DNA of 64,000 nt from Adiantum capillus-veneris (GCA_014529385.2 CM043968.1:11301148-11365147); one strand, 5' to 3'; counted from the first letter of the stretch, positions 1-13,273 are shown. A program made the numbers and translations. The notes: generated from the letters alone by a model not told the origin.

Positions 1-830
1 AGCACAAAAACTGCTTTTGAGGAGCTTACTATTCAAAACGACGTCAATTGATTGTGTGATACACACAACAAGATCACGGACATAAAGCTCTAGGCTGTTT
101 TCAGTAGATGCAAAGTGAGGACCTCTGTCCATATGAAATCACCTATGCATGCATCTTGAAGGCATGTAGCTCTACACAAGATGCTGAAATGAGCTTAAAA
201 ATTCACTCTAATATTGTTAGTCAAAGGCTCTTGCAAAAAAATTATTGTGCTTGGAAATGCCTTGGTCAATATGTATGCCAAATGTGGTGCGCTTCAAAAA
301 GCACAAAAAGTGTTTGAGGAGCTTACTGTCCCAAATGCCATCTCTAGGAGTGCATTGATTACGGGATACGCGCAACAAGATCAGGGCCAGAAAGCTCTTG
401 AATGTTTTCAGTGGATTCAATCACATATACGTGCACCTTGAAGGCACGTGGCTCTACGCAAGATACTAATATGGGCATAAAAATTCATCCTGATATTGTT
501 AGTCAAAGGCGATTGAAAAAGGATGTCCAGCTTAGCAATGCCTTAATTGACATGTTTGCTAAATGTGGTGCACTTCAGAGGGCACAAAAAGTGCGTAAGG
601 AGCTTCTTGTTCAGAGTGTGGAAGAAAGATGTCGTGTTTGGAGTTGCCTTGGTCGATATGTATGGCAATTACAAAAAGTGCTTGAGGAGCTCCCTACCCG
701 AAACATTGTCACTTACAAAATGCACTCATTGCGGGATATACACAACAGGAGCAGGGCCAGAGAGTTGTAGGTTGTTTTCAACGGATACAAAGCGAGTGTA
801 TCTCTCCAAATTCAGTAACCTATACTTTCT
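1..830 (+). pseudogene. Degenerate PPR-repeat block 1
   Basis: The three + frames carry fragments of PLS-type pentatricopeptide repeats: ALVNMYAKCGALQKAQKV, then SALITGYAQQ, then TYTCTLKA, then ALIDMFAKCGALQRAQKV. The order (about 35-residue units of paired helices, with MYAKCG marking a unit) is that of organelle RNA-editing/processing PPR proteins, which bind single-stranded RNA in plastids or mitochondria. The reading frame changes several times within 800 bp, no frame runs longer than about 135 codons, and there is no start, transit peptide or DYW tail. The block continues off the left edge of the window. I read it as a dead PPR gene or gene fragment. The family call is strong; what it once bound cannot be told. 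Confidence 0.8.
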
Positions 831-2330
831 TCTTGAAGGCTATGCTCACATTGCGCAAGACACTGGCGTTCGTGATGAGATTCTTAGCCTAACATTCGTT
901 TCTTTTGGTCCTAAGCACGACACAATAGGCAGAGAGTACTCACCAAGAGAATAAAATTAGCAGGAGGATAAACATAGCTCTCTTAGGTGACCACTAAAGA
1001 GAACGAGTTCACATGAGAGATGGGAAGATAAATAGATGATAGTAACAAGGGTCTTGGATACGAGAGATTACCCCAATTATTATGCTGACGAATTTGGAGT
1101 CGAGTAATAAATCTAAGGTGCTAAAGACGAGCTTGATATTGAGTTCAATCAGGATGAACCAACTCTTCTTAAGAGGGCAAACAAGGAATTCCATTGATAT
1201 GTCACTTGTGGAAATCGTAAGAAATCCAGATGGTTCACTTCCGAGAGCTCCAATGACACAATCAGCTTTACCCAAAGAGTAGAGAATTGCAAAAGCCCAT
1301 CCTAAAGGATCTAAATCTTCATTGGAATGATCCCATGCAAGAAACAGGAGAGGACATCTCACTCAAAAACTGTGGTCTAGGATTCTCTGAAGCTTTATCC
1401 AAAGATAAGAGAGAGTTGCAAAAGCATGTTTGATTCCATCCCAAAGGATCTAATCTTCCTTGGAAATATCCTATACAAATAGGAGAGGAACATCTCGCTC
1501 AAGAAATGTGGTCTAGGATTGTTTGCGTATGACATAGCAGGTTGAAAGAAAGTTTCATTTGGTAAGGCGCCCACATTTGATACATCTTAGTTTGTGCTTT
1601 TGATGGGTATATCATCAACTCATATACTAGTGGCTTGGTGGTGGAACAATGAAAGGAACATATGGCAATCGATTCACATCATATTTATTGAAAAGATCGT
1701 AGACAAATATGACAAGGATTGAAGTACTTCTGTGATGTTCAACGAAGGTACACTTCGAGAGCATTTAGAAGATCACAAACCCACATAAATCAATGATAAT
1801 GAGTTATTCCTTGTGCAACTGCAAAGATTTTGAAATAAAAAAGTCACTCAAACACTGGAGGAGAAGCATAAGTCCCCCTTCAATACTTGAGGGGATAAAA
1901 GTGACGAAAGAAAGACATATTCTGAACGATATTATTATAAATGTGAAAAAAGGTTCCATCTCCACACCATAGTTATGTATGGATATTCTTTTTTTAAGCA
2001 AAATGCATCTCCTTCCATCTTCAAAATTTACTATTTGCAAATGTTCATGTGTTATTTTTTCTTAGGAGGTTGTGGAGCTTTTGGTAAAAGCTTAAAGAGA
2101 TGCTTCAAAACCTTCACAATCTACTTAACATAATATGACGGAGGGGAGTGCCCTTTACACGTGGCGACATGCGAGTGAGTCAAGACAGTGTCCGACCTGT
2201 GAGCCGAAGGCTACGAACAAAGAAGGGGGGGAAAAATGCCACGTGCATTAACAACATCCAGCCGTATTGACCAGCAGCTCCTTGACTATGGCGAGCAGGT
2301 AATGACTCTCTCAGGTGACGAATACAACTG
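831..2330. other. Intergenic DNA, no recognisable gene
   Basis: No open frame here matches a family I know, and frames are short on both strands. The only structure seen is the imperfect duplication at about 1,275-1,520 (listed separately) and a short GC-richer stretch near 2,150-2,280. It is probably old decayed repeat DNA separating PPR block 1 from the simple-repeat region. Confidence 0.5.
1275..1520. repeat. Imperfect tandem duplication, unit about 145 bp
   Basis: Two copies of the same sequence follow each other. Each runs from a 'cccatcctaaaggatctaa'-like start (copy 2 'catcccaaaggatctaa') through 'caggagaggacatctc' (copy 2 'aggagaggaacatctcgctc') to 'gtggtctaggatt'. Divergence is substantial, so the duplication is old. 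No coding potential is seen. Confidence 0.65.
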
Positions 2331-2334
2331 CCCT

Positions 2335-2535
2335 CCATCTCTTGCAAGCAGGTAATGACTCTCTCTCTCTCTCTCTCTCTCTCTCCCCCCGCTCATGACT
2401 ACATTTTGATACAGGAAGATGCACATTATATACACAGATGTGTTGCCTCTCTTGCAAACAGGTAACGACTCTCTCTCTCATCTCGCTCCTGCTTATTTTT
2501 GTTACAGGAAGATGCACACTCTATATACACAAACT
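2335..2535. repeat. Duplicated ~100-bp unit with (TC)n inside
   Basis: Two units share 'tctcttgcaagcaggtaatgac', then a (TC)n run, then a 't(a/t)cag' end followed by 'gaagatgcaca'. The first has (TC)13 at about 2,361-2,386, the second a shorter run. Both copies look like a small GT...AG intron (CAG/GTAATGAC...ACAG/GAAG) around the microsatellite. This may be chance or a remnant of an exon pair. Confidence 0.5.
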
Positions 2536-2744
2536 AGCTCACACCATTCTCTGTGTGGCTCTGTATCATAGTGCTAGCCACTGCTCACTACTTGCAGATA
2601 TCCTTATTGTTGGCCTATGTCTACATACGCAGAGGTACAAGTATTTAGAAGTTATCCTTTATCTATCTCTTTCTTTCGCACGCATCACAAGCATATTGTG
2701 TCTATCATGAATTCGATGCACGGAGCTTGATTGTCTACAGGGAG

Positions 2745-2779
<35 letters not shown>
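2745..2779. repeat. (TC)n microsatellite
   Basis: Uninterrupted CT/TC dinucleotides, about 35 bp. Translations through it (poly Ser-Leu or poly Arg-Glu) are artefacts. Confidence 0.95.
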
Positions 2780-2782
<3 letters not shown>

Positions 2783-3688
2783 AGGAAGGGGAACAATTCT
2801 CATTAGTGTTATGGCCAACAGGGCTGATGAGAATGCGATTTGCAATTGAGAAAATAGCCACCAATTATTTGAAGGGGTAGTGGCAGAGGTGAAGAAGAGT
2901 GATGCCCTAGCCACTAACCCCGCCCATTCACTGATATCTTTGAGACATACTGTACTATATGCCAACTATTTCATGGGAGTAAAAGGGAGATGCATGGCAA
3001 CACCCTGTATTTTTGCAGATGTGAGGTGTAGCTTAGAGTACTCTCTCCGAAGCTGGATGATGTAAGCCAAAAACACCTCAAGAGGCAGTAGTTGTAGGGA
3101 AGGTATGGCAGCTCTTGACGTTAGCTTGAGCGATACTACTCAAGGAAAGTTTGTAAGGGAGGTCTGTACCGACATAGGAGCTCAGTGGATTAAGCGTCCT
3201 TCAAGGAAACCTCATACTTTACATGTAGTGAGGAAGCTATTGTTCTCATCAGAGCAAGGTAAATGGTGAGATTGTGTGCTTTTTAATGCAATAGTAGCGA
3301 GAATAGTAGCCAATACACTATCTAATCAGTTGCAAATAACCCATGTAGTTGTTAAGATGATGTGTGTCATGCTCAAAATGAAATTCACAGGTACTCCAAG
3401 CAAGTCACCAGACCTCATAAGTCTCTTTGTGTATTCGAATCAGAGGACTACGTATTGCACCATCATTAATATGCAGCTTGGCACCCGGATGTGCTTGATG
3501 CAGCAGTGGGTTTGGTGACTAGCTATTGATGCACCCACCATGAGAGACGGAGCACGAGAGACAGAGACAGAGAGAAGAAGAGGAAGACTTGCATTTGCAA
3601 CGTCAAAGAAACAATCCCAAGAGACCTCATAGATCCGTGTCGAATGAGTCTTGAACTTGCGTGGAGAAATGAAATGTTATATGAAATG

Positions 3689-3692
<4 letters not shown>

Positions 3693-3733
<41 letters not shown>
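3693..3733. repeat. (GA)n microsatellite
   Basis: About 41 bp of GA repeats, immediately left of the inverted-repeat element at 3,747. A similar (GA)n lies beyond its right side at 4,291-4,352, and the sequences flanking both (for example 'aatcccaagagacctca' and 'aattccaagagatctca') are direct repeats of each other. Confidence 0.95.
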
Positions 3734-3736
<3 letters not shown>

Positions 3737-3835
3737 GGCGGCCTCCCCTTTAAGTGCCACGGGGTCCCAAAGCATGGGATCAATGGTCCCAATTGAAAGG
3801 CGGGATGGCGATCGATCTGGATCGTTGATCGATTA

Positions 3836-4128
3836 AAATCTAAACTCAGGATCCCGAGTTTAGATTTCGAAAAACTAATCTCGGAAGGTCAGCCTAATCT
3901 CGGGACGCTTCGCTTTCCCAGCCAGGTTTTGAACCTTCGTCATCAGCTTGGGGGGCACACGCCTTGACCAACATGCCCGCGTGCGCTTCGTTGAAATAGA
4001 TGTGATTTCACATCTATTTGAAGGTAAACTCGGGATCTCGACATTAAAACTAAACTCGGGATCCCGAGTTTAGTTTTTGTGGACCCCACCGTAAAAACTA
4101 AACTCGGGATCTCGAGTTTAGGTTTTAC
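3836..4128. repeat. Three related palindromes inside the inverted-repeat element
   Basis: 4,046-4,077 is a perfect 32-bp palindrome centred on GATC ('aaaactaaactcggga' and its reverse complement). 3,836-3,867 is the same with one mismatch, and about 4,092-4,128 the same with a few mismatches. Each could extrude as a cruciform or fold into a hairpin in RNA. Repeating one palindrome three times within 300 bp is not expected by chance. Confidence 0.8.
3925..3985 (-). other. tRNA-like segment (possible SINE head)
   Basis: On the - strand a 'ttggtcaaggcg' stretch resembles the A box/D-loop of a Ser/Leu-type tRNA. About 40 nt later 'ggttcaaaacc' matches the B box of an RNA polymerase III promoter. 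Order and spacing are right for a tRNA-derived SINE head. A functional tRNA is unlikely, because no complete acceptor and anticodon stems could be paired by eye. Confidence 0.5.
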
Positions 4129-4287
4129 CCGTCGATGGCCGAGATTTGCGCGCGCCTTTGATTTTGCACAAGAGCCATTGATCCCATTCTTTGGGACCCC
4201 GTGGCACTTAAAGGTGAGGAAGGGGGAAAGAAGAAGAAAAGAAGTCTTTCACGACTTAGGAACAATTCCAAGAGATCTCAGAAAGAA

Positions 4288-4290
<3 letters not shown>

Positions 4291-4352
<62 letters not shown>
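4291..4352. repeat. (GA)n microsatellite
   Basis: About 62 bp of GA repeats. Arg-Glu/Ser-Leu translations across it are not genes. Confidence 0.95.
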
Positions 4353-4356
<4 letters not shown>

Positions 4357-4452
4357 ATGGCTGTTGATGCACCCTATCTGATTTCTCAATGACGTATTCA
4401 AGGAATCTAATTTGATTGATGAACTGAAGACCAATCTATCACATGCACATGC

Positions 4453-4454
<2 letters not shown>

Positions 4455-4509
<55 letters not shown>

Positions 4510-4517
4510 GGGGGGGG
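4455..4517. repeat. Compound (GT)n-(GA)n-(G)n repeat
   Basis: A GT run passes into a GA run and then about 18 consecutive G, a compound microsatellite. Confidence 0.95.
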
Positions 4518-4689
4518 AGGGGAGGAAGAAGAGGAGGAAGAAAGTCGAGATTAGCAACTTGGCTTAGTTATGCCTGTGTGACATTGGGGTAGTTCGTTTG
4601 TGTGTGGCCATCGAAAACACTGTCACACTAAGTCTTTTTCAAAAGGTTGCCGAGGATATCCAAGTGGTAAAGCCGCATGTGTTGCACTA

Positions 4690-7600
4690 AATGGGATGTC
4701 GTCTCTTGAAATGCAATGATTGCAGGATGGGCAGGGCCAAGGATCTCTGGGCGTTTTTCAGCAGATGCGAAGCGAGGGTGTCTCTCGAGATGCATGTTGT
4801 CTCATGGAGTGCATTGATTGCAGAATATGTCCAATAGGGTTGTTGAACAAAAACATCAGGCTTGCCACTCCCTTGGTGGACATGTATAAATGTGGTGCAC
4901 TTCATAAAGCGCAAAAAGTGCTTGAGGTGCTTCCTATCTAGGATGTCCTCTCTTGAAATGCAAGGATTGCGGGATGGGTAGGGCCAAGAAGCTATGGGCA
5001 GTTTTTAGCGGATGCGAAGCGAGGGTGTCTCTCTAGATGCATGTTGACTCATGGACTGCATTGATTGCAGGATATATCCAACAGGCTCAGGGTCAGGGAG
5101 AGAGTTGTTTACAGTAGATGCAGAGAGAGGGCATCTCTCCAAATGCAATCATGGACAATTGCACCTTGAAGGCATGTGGCATTACACAAGCGTATCGTCG
5201 GGTTATACAAGGACTGCATGAATTGCAGGATATGTCCAATGTGGCTTTTAGCAGTAGCGGATGCGAAGCAAGGGTGTCTCTCCAGATGCAATCACATACG
5301 CTCTTGGATGTTGTTAGTTAATGCAAAGCCAGGGTGTCTTTCCAGATGCATGTTGTCTCATGGAGTGCATTGATTGCAAGATATGTCCAACAGGGTTAGG
5401 GTCAAGAAGAAAAAGAGATCACTTACAATTGCGCCTTGAAGGCATGTGGCATTACACAATCATGTACGCTCTGGGCTGTTTTCAATTGATGCGAAGTGAG
5501 GGTGTCTCTCCAGATGCATGTTGACTCATGGATTGCATTGATTGCAAGATATGTCCAACAGGGTAACAGGTCAGGAAGAAAAAAAGCTATTTTTAGCAGA
5601 TGCAGAGAGAGGGCCCCTCTCCAAATGCAATCACATACAATTGCACCTTGAAGGCATATGGCATTATACAAGCGTGTGGTCAGGTTACACACGGAGTGCA
5701 TGAATTGCAAGATATATCCAAATGTGGTACACTTCATAAAGCACAAAACATGCTTGAGGAGTTGCCTGCTTGAGATGTCGTCTCTTGAAACGCATTGATT
5801 GTGAAATGATTAGGGAAAAGGAGCTTTGAGCATTTTTCAGCGGATGCGAAGTGAGGATGTCTCTCTAGATAGATGCAATCACATACGCTCTGCGTTGTTT
5901 TCAATTGATGCACAGCGAGGGTGTCTCTTCAAATGCATGTTGTCTCATGGAAAAGGAGCTTTGGGCATTTTTCAGCGGATGCGAGGCGAGGATGTCTCTC
6001 CAAATGCAATCACATACGCTTTGGGTTGTTTTCATCTGATGCAAAGCGAGGGTGTCTCTTTAGATGCATGTTATCTCATGGAGTGCATTGATTGCAAGAT
6101 ATGTCCAATAGGGGTTGTTGAAAGACGTCGTGCTTGGCACTGCCTTGGCTGACATGTATGCCAAATATGGTGCACTCCATAAAATGCAAAAATTACTTGA
6201 GGAGATTCTTGTCCGGGATGTCGTCTTTTCTTGAAATGCAATGATTGCGGGATGGGAGGGCCAGGTAGTTCTGGGCGTTTTTCAACGGATGTGAAGCGAG
6301 GGTGTCTCTCTAGATGAAACCACATACGATCTCGGCTGTTTTAAACTGATGTGAAGCGAGAGTGTCTCTCCAGATGCATGTTGTCTCATGGAGTGCATTG
6401 ATCATAGGATATGTCCAACAGGGTCAAGGTCAGGGCTAGGAAGAGAGAGAACTATTTCCAGCAGATGCAGAGAGAGGGCATCTCTCCAACTACAATCACG
6501 TACACTTGCACTTTGACAGCATGTGGCATTACACAAGCGTGTCGCCAGGTTACGCAAGGAGTGCATTGATTGCAGGATATGTATAAATGTGGAATTTTTT
6601 AGCGGATGCAGAGGGAGAGTGTCTCTCTAGATGCAATCACATATGCTCTGGGCTGTTTCTAGCCAATGCAAAGCGAGGGTGTCTCCCCAGATGCATGTTG
6701 TCCCATTTGCTTTGGGTTGTTTTCAGTTGACCCAAAGCCAAGGTGTCTCTCAGATGCATGTTGTTTCATGGAGTGCAATGATTGTAGGATATGTCCAATA
6801 GGGGTTGTTGAAAGAGGACATCATGCGAATATGTCCAATAGGGGTTGCTGAAAGAAACCATCGTGCTTGGCACTGCCTTGGTCGACATGTATGCCAAATG
6901 TGGAACACTTCAAAAAGCACAGTAAGTGCTTGAGGAGATTCCTGTCCGGGATGTCGTCTCTTGAAATGCACTGATTGTGAAAAGGGTAGACCCAAGGAGC
7001 TTTCGGCGTTTTTTAGCGGACACGAAGCGAGGGTGTCTCTCCAGATGCATGTTGGCTCACGGAGTGCATTGATTACAGGGTATGTCCAACAAGTCAGAGT
7101 TAGAAAGAGAGAGAGTTGTTTTCAACAGATGCAGAGAGAGGGTATCTCTCCAGATGCAATTATGTACATTTGCAACTTGAAGGCATGTGGAATCACACAA
7201 GATGTTGATATGGGCAAAGAAATTCACAATGGTATTGTTAGCCAGGGGTTTTTGAAAGAAAATGTCGTGCTTGGAAGTGCCTTGGTCGACATGTATGCCA
7301 AATGTGGTGCACTTTGTAAAGCACAAAAAATGCTGAGCTGCTTCTGTGTGTGTATCAATGTGTCTTTTGGAATGCACTGATTGTAAAAGCCAACTTGGAA
7401 AAGGCTCGGGTAGCTCATTTAGCTCATGTAGGCTCTCTCTGCTTGGCAATCCATTTGCTGGATGATGGTTGTCTCTTGGAATGCACAGCGAGGGTGTCTC
7501 TCCATATGCATGTTGTCTCATGGAGCACATTGATTGCAGGATATGTCTAATAGGGTCAGGGTCACGAAGAGAGAGAGGTCTTTTTAGTAGATGCAAATGC

Positions 7601-9030
7601 AATTTGCAAATGTAATCACGCAAAAGAATTCACGATTTTATTGTTAGTCAGGTGTTGTTGAAAGAAAATGTTGTGCTTGTCACTTCCTTGGTCGACACAC
7701 ATGTCAAATGTGGTGCACTTCATTGAGCACAAAAAGTGCTTGACGAGCTTCCTGTGCGGGATGTTAGCTCTTGGAATGCATTGATTGCGGGATATGTCCT
7801 CTTGGGCAGTGCCAAGAAGCTGTGGGCTTTTCTTGATGGATGCGAAACAAGGGTCTCTCTCTAGATGCAAACATGTACACTTGCATCTTGAAGGCAAGGG
7901 TCAGGGTCACGAAGCTTTGGGCTGTTTTTAGTAGATGCAGAGAGAGGGGATCACTCCAAATGCGATCACATACAACAGACGCTCACAGTGGGTGGTGGAT
8001 TGTATGGCCCCTTGAAGTGCTTGAGGAGCTTCCTGTGCTGGATGTTGTCTCTTGGAATGCAATGATTGCGAGGATATATGCAACTTGGGGAGGGCCATGA
8101 AGCTCTGGGTTGTTTTTGGCGGATGTGAAGCGAGGGTCTCTCTTCAGATGCAATCACATACGCTTCCATCTTGACGGCAAGGGCCTAATGCAATCATGTA
8201 CACTTGCACCTGCTGATATGGCCAAAAGAATTCATGATGATATTGTTAGTCAAGGATTGTTGAAAGAAAACATCTTGCTTGGCATTGCCTTGGTCAACAT
8301 GTAGGCCAAATGTGGTAACTTCATAAAGCACAGAAAGTGCTTGAGGAGTTTCTGGTGCGGAATGGTGTCTTTTGGAATGCATTGGTTGCGGGATGCTCAA
8401 CTTGAGTTGAGCCAAGAAGATTTGGGGTGTTTTCGGTGGAGGCAAAGCAAGGGTGTCTCTAAAGATGCAACCACACACGCTTGCATCTTGAAGGCAAGAG
8501 CCAAATGCAATCATGTACACTTGCACTTGTTGATATGGGCAAAAGAATTCATGGAGATATAGGCCTTCAATAGATAGTGATGGCATGTCTAAGCACAGGC
8601 GAAGGCCTTACCATTGTATCGTTCGTAAGACAGGGCGATGCACTTTTCAGAGTGCAACAGGTCCTCGACAAGCTTCCTGTCTGCAATTTTGTCTCATGGA
8701 GTGCATTGATTGTAGGATGGGCAATCTGTACGTCAAGTGTGGTGCACTTCTTAAAGCGCAACAAGTCCTCGACAAGGTTCCTATATGCAATTTTTCTCTC
8801 ATGGAGTGCACTGATTGCAGGATATGTCCAACAGAGCCAAGCTCCACAAGTATAGTGCACTTTCATAAAGCACAAAGAATCTTTCTAGCTGGGATGTTGT
8901 CACTTGGAATGCACTAGATGTCTTTCGGAATGCACTAATTGTGGGATATGCCCAAATTGGCCAAGAAGCTCTGGGCCGTTTTCAACGGATGCAAAGCGAG
9001 GGTGTCTCTCTAGATGCAATCAATAGAGAA
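4690..9030 (+). pseudogene. Degenerate PPR-repeat block 2
   Basis: About 4.3 kb of + strand sequence made of the same PPR units as block 1, scrambled and duplicated. Recognisable in-frame pieces include VVLGSALVDMYAKCGALCKA with TYICNLKACGITQDVDMG nearby (7,140-7,320), 'GKEIHNGIVSQGFLKEN' (7,210-7,265), and 'VVSWNAMIARI' (8,040-8,075). Sentences such as 'tctctccagatgcatgttgtctcatggagtgcattgattgcaggatatgtccaa' recur more than ten times with small changes, showing local unit duplication. Frame shifts occur every 100-300 bp and no frame exceeds about 190 codons. In life such proteins (PLS class, often ending E/E+/DYW) bind organelle transcripts for C-to-U editing; no DYW deaminase motif is visible here. 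It is a decayed array, not a working gene. Confidence 0.8.
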
Positions 9031-9160
9031 GCGCCAAGAAAGCAGAGCAAATTAGAGCGGAATATATTTTATACATAAAATGGGCTACAAACAAAATAGA
9101 TAGATTGGGAGAAAGGACGCGACCACTGTTTATGGGCAAGAGAGGAAGACATCAAGCACA

Positions 9161-9202
<42 letters not shown>

Positions 9203-9749
9203 AATGTAGAGCTTATGTAGATAGTGTTGGCACGACTAAACGCCACCAGAGTTTTACCGTTGTTTTGATGGTAAGAGTGGGCGAGGGCAGGTCGCGCAAA
9301 CTAGTGAGAATATGAGGTGAAAGGTCACAACTCTCACCTCTTCTTTGATTCACACCATTTCCAGTGTGAATCAATCAAGGCAAACTAGTTTATACTCGTG
9401 GGAGTGTGATGACCTTGTGAATTTTGTGTGAACTATCCCTCCTTGGCTCGGTCCTTATTTCAATTATTACTTCCTCCTAATCCCACCCTTTCTTCCACAG
9501 CTTAAACATTTCATTTCTCAGATTCGTACTCGTTCCCTGGTCCTCGTCCTGCGTGTGCGCCGCTCCTTGCGCCCTATGAGGCCCTGCTGTGTTCCCACAA
9601 AATACAGGTGCAGGCTGCCACAGCAGCCGAGCAATGCAGAGCGATTTCCAGCGCACGTGGTCCCCATGGTGGGCCACGACGCCACTACAGGAGGGAATAT
9701 ACTCTAATAATCAATTTTCTGAATTTCCTTCTGCAGCTGGTACCCATTC

Positions 9750-9782
<33 letters not shown>

Positions 9783-9846
9783 CTTTATAGACAGGCCTTC
9801 TCATGGCGCAGTGCTGTAGTTTAAAACGACAAAATTACCTCCAATT

Positions 9847-9893
<47 letters not shown>

Positions 9894-10140
9894 ACCTTCC
9901 ACCAAAGGGAATAACAAATGAAATTTGGGTAGCACAAAATCTAATAAGACCCAGCTGCCCTTTAATACATGACTGACTGAGTTGAGGGGACAACTTTCCC
10001 ATGAAATAAGTTAGTGATGGCGTTGGAAGAGCAAGTTTGAATGTATAAATGGGCTAGTGTGTGCTTTAACATTTGCAGAGATTTGACACTCGCAAGAGCA
10101 AAAGAAAAGATGACCAACTTAGCAGCCACATTGTTTGGTA
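9031..10140. other. Intergenic region with (TC)n/(GA)n runs
   Basis: It contains microsatellites at about 9,162-9,202 (TC), 9,751-9,778 (GA) and 9,849-9,891 (GA). A GC-richer island at about 9,480-9,700 has short open frames on both strands but no family I recognise. It lies downstream of the STAY-GREEN stop and could include its 3' untranslated region. Confidence 0.5.
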
Positions 10141-11528
10141 TCACCTTGGGAAGCAGCAGTCACATGGTACTCTACACGTCTGGGCTGGCTCCTCGTCATC
10201 AATGTCCTGCCTCATGCCTTGGCCTCCGAACTGCCCCCCTTGTGCTAGATGCCCCCAACACTCAACTTTATCAAATTCCTTCACATTGGAGTGGAAATAC
10301 ACCCACACTGGGGCCTTCTCCAGCTCTGCTGCCGCAAACATCACAAAACCTCGCTTTGATTAGTTCCCCATGAAACCACTGCATGACGTCTCTAACCCTA
10401 GGGCTACACTGGGTGCATTTGAAAAGACAGACTCCAGAGCACCGCTCCTCCTCTTGATCAACGAGCAACGTTGGACTTATAAATATACCTACCTGGATAC
10501 TTGTTCAGAAGAGCTCCATCTCCATGCCGGAATGCTTTGAGCACCTGAAGCAAAGTATTCATGAAAAACCACTGAATCAAGTAAGAACTAAACAGGAGGA
10601 GCATGGCTTTTGTTTGCTGAAGGGCATGCATCTATAACTTTGGAAAGCTAGCTCTAGCTCACCATCGGAAGCTCCCTCTTGAAGATGTGGAATCGCAACC
10701 TGGCAAAAGCATCTCGAAACCAGTGGCCACCGCTGATGTGGCAGTGCACATGAAGAGACATATCTCCTTGGCATCTTCTCCACACTGCTACTACATCATC
10801 TCTTTGAAGCCTTTTGTACCAGCCTTGCAACTGCACTACAACTGCTTCAAATCCATGAGACGAATGGGTATGTCGCACACGACCTCGTCAACAGTTAACA
10901 TATATATAATATAATTACACATAAAATGCGCACCTGGGCTTTGTTGATGCTGGTGGAAATGGTGAGCGTGAGCATGGCAGTGAGGTCACAATGCGTGAGA
11001 GTGTAAATGCGCGGCACATCATCAGGATGCTCATCTTCACGTACACCCACAAACATTACATCCAACTTGGATGCTTCAAAAATGGCAGGCCCGAAAACAC
11101 TGGTCACCTGATCATCATCAGCGCAGATAATCAGAATCAGAGTACAGTCTCCATACCAGATCCAGCCCTAACACTAATTCTTGTTCCGGGCCACAATCAG
11201 CAAGAAGCATATGCATACGTGCACACACACGCGCACAGGTGAGCGTGTACCAGCTGCAAAGTAAAGGAAGGGTTACCAGGTGGTTGGGAAGAAGAAACAG
11301 GTGGTAGCCTGCAGGTAGATGGGGAAGGTGGTGGTGGGGACGGGAAGCGCCATTGGGAAGGGGGGGCGCCTCACGCAGCCGGAGCTGGCTCCGCCGATTA
11401 TTGAAGGCGCCGCAAAAATACTGAAGAAGCAGAACGTGCTTCTTCGACTGCTGCTGTTGACGAGAGTTGGGCCTCGAGCTCCAAGGAGGGCCGGCGGGCG
11501 GTCTACTCATAGCCACGAGAAGGGACAT
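10141..11528 (-). CDS. SGR: STAY-GREEN protein (chlorophyll a Mg-dechelatase), five exons
   Basis: Exons read on the - strand: 11,528-11,277, 11,107-10,934, 10,830-10,663, 10,544-10,493 and 10,325-10,141. All have GT...AG borders and compatible phases, giving 276 residues and a TGA stop. Residues 1-84 are Ser/Arg/His-rich like a plastid transit peptide. The mature part starts VFGPAIFEASKLDVMFVGV, then PRIYTLTHCDLTAMLTL, LQGWYKRLQRDDVV, MSLHVHCHISGGH, VLKAFRHGDGALLNKYP and VWVYFHSNVKEFDKVECWG, all in family order. It ends with the cysteine motif P-x3-C-x3-C-x-C-C-F-P, typical of SGR and absent from the SGR-like branch. SGR removes Mg from chlorophyll a to give pheophytin a, starting chlorophyll and light-harvesting-complex breakdown in plastids during senescence. 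The start is the first ATG after an in-frame TAG near 11,576. No lesion is seen. Exon 5 could instead begin three bases earlier (tandem CAG acceptor). It is the only clearly functional host gene here. Confidence 0.93.
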
Positions 11529-13024
<1,496 letters not shown>

Positions 13025-13217
13025 CTCCACACTATATCACACGAGCAACTTCAAATGGGACCTACAGTTGAGGGAATTCCACCCAACGCACATTTGATGC
13101 ACATTTGTAAATTCAAAAAACTTGGTGATTTGGAGCAAAAAGTAAAATCAGGTAGCTTGTAAATTCGGAGTGATTCACGCCCCACGTCTTGACCTATACA
13201 CGTGCAACCTGCAAAAG

Positions 13218-13270
<53 letters not shown>
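13218..13270. repeat. (CT)n microsatellite
   Basis: About 52 bp of CT repeats, just upstream of (or within) the 5' LTR region of the first copia element. Confidence 0.95.

Positions 13271-13273
<3 letters not shown>

Larger units (their letters stand above)
3747..4214. mobile_element. Short inverted-repeat element (MITE-like) with internal palindromes
   Basis: The 40-bp end at 3,747-3,786 ('cctttaagtgccacggggtc' onward) is the reverse complement of 4,175-4,214 with one mismatch. Inside are three copies of a palindrome built on 'aaactcgggatcccgagttt' and a tRNA-like segment on the - strand. It encodes no protein. Size (468 bp), end structure and non-coding content fit a non-autonomous DNA transposon or a composite of a SINE and a MITE. 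Superfamily is not assigned because no clean target duplication was found. Confidence 0.65.

Noticed and set aside
4640-4685. tRNA-like phrase 'gccgaggatatccaagtggtaaag'
   Set aside because: It resembles the 5' part and A box of a Ser/Leu tRNA, but no B box follows at the right distance and no cloverleaf could be drawn by eye.
7057-7623. 188-codon frame on the - strand in PPR block 2
   Set aside because: It is the antisense shadow of the + strand PPR units; composition and lack of motifs argue against a gene.
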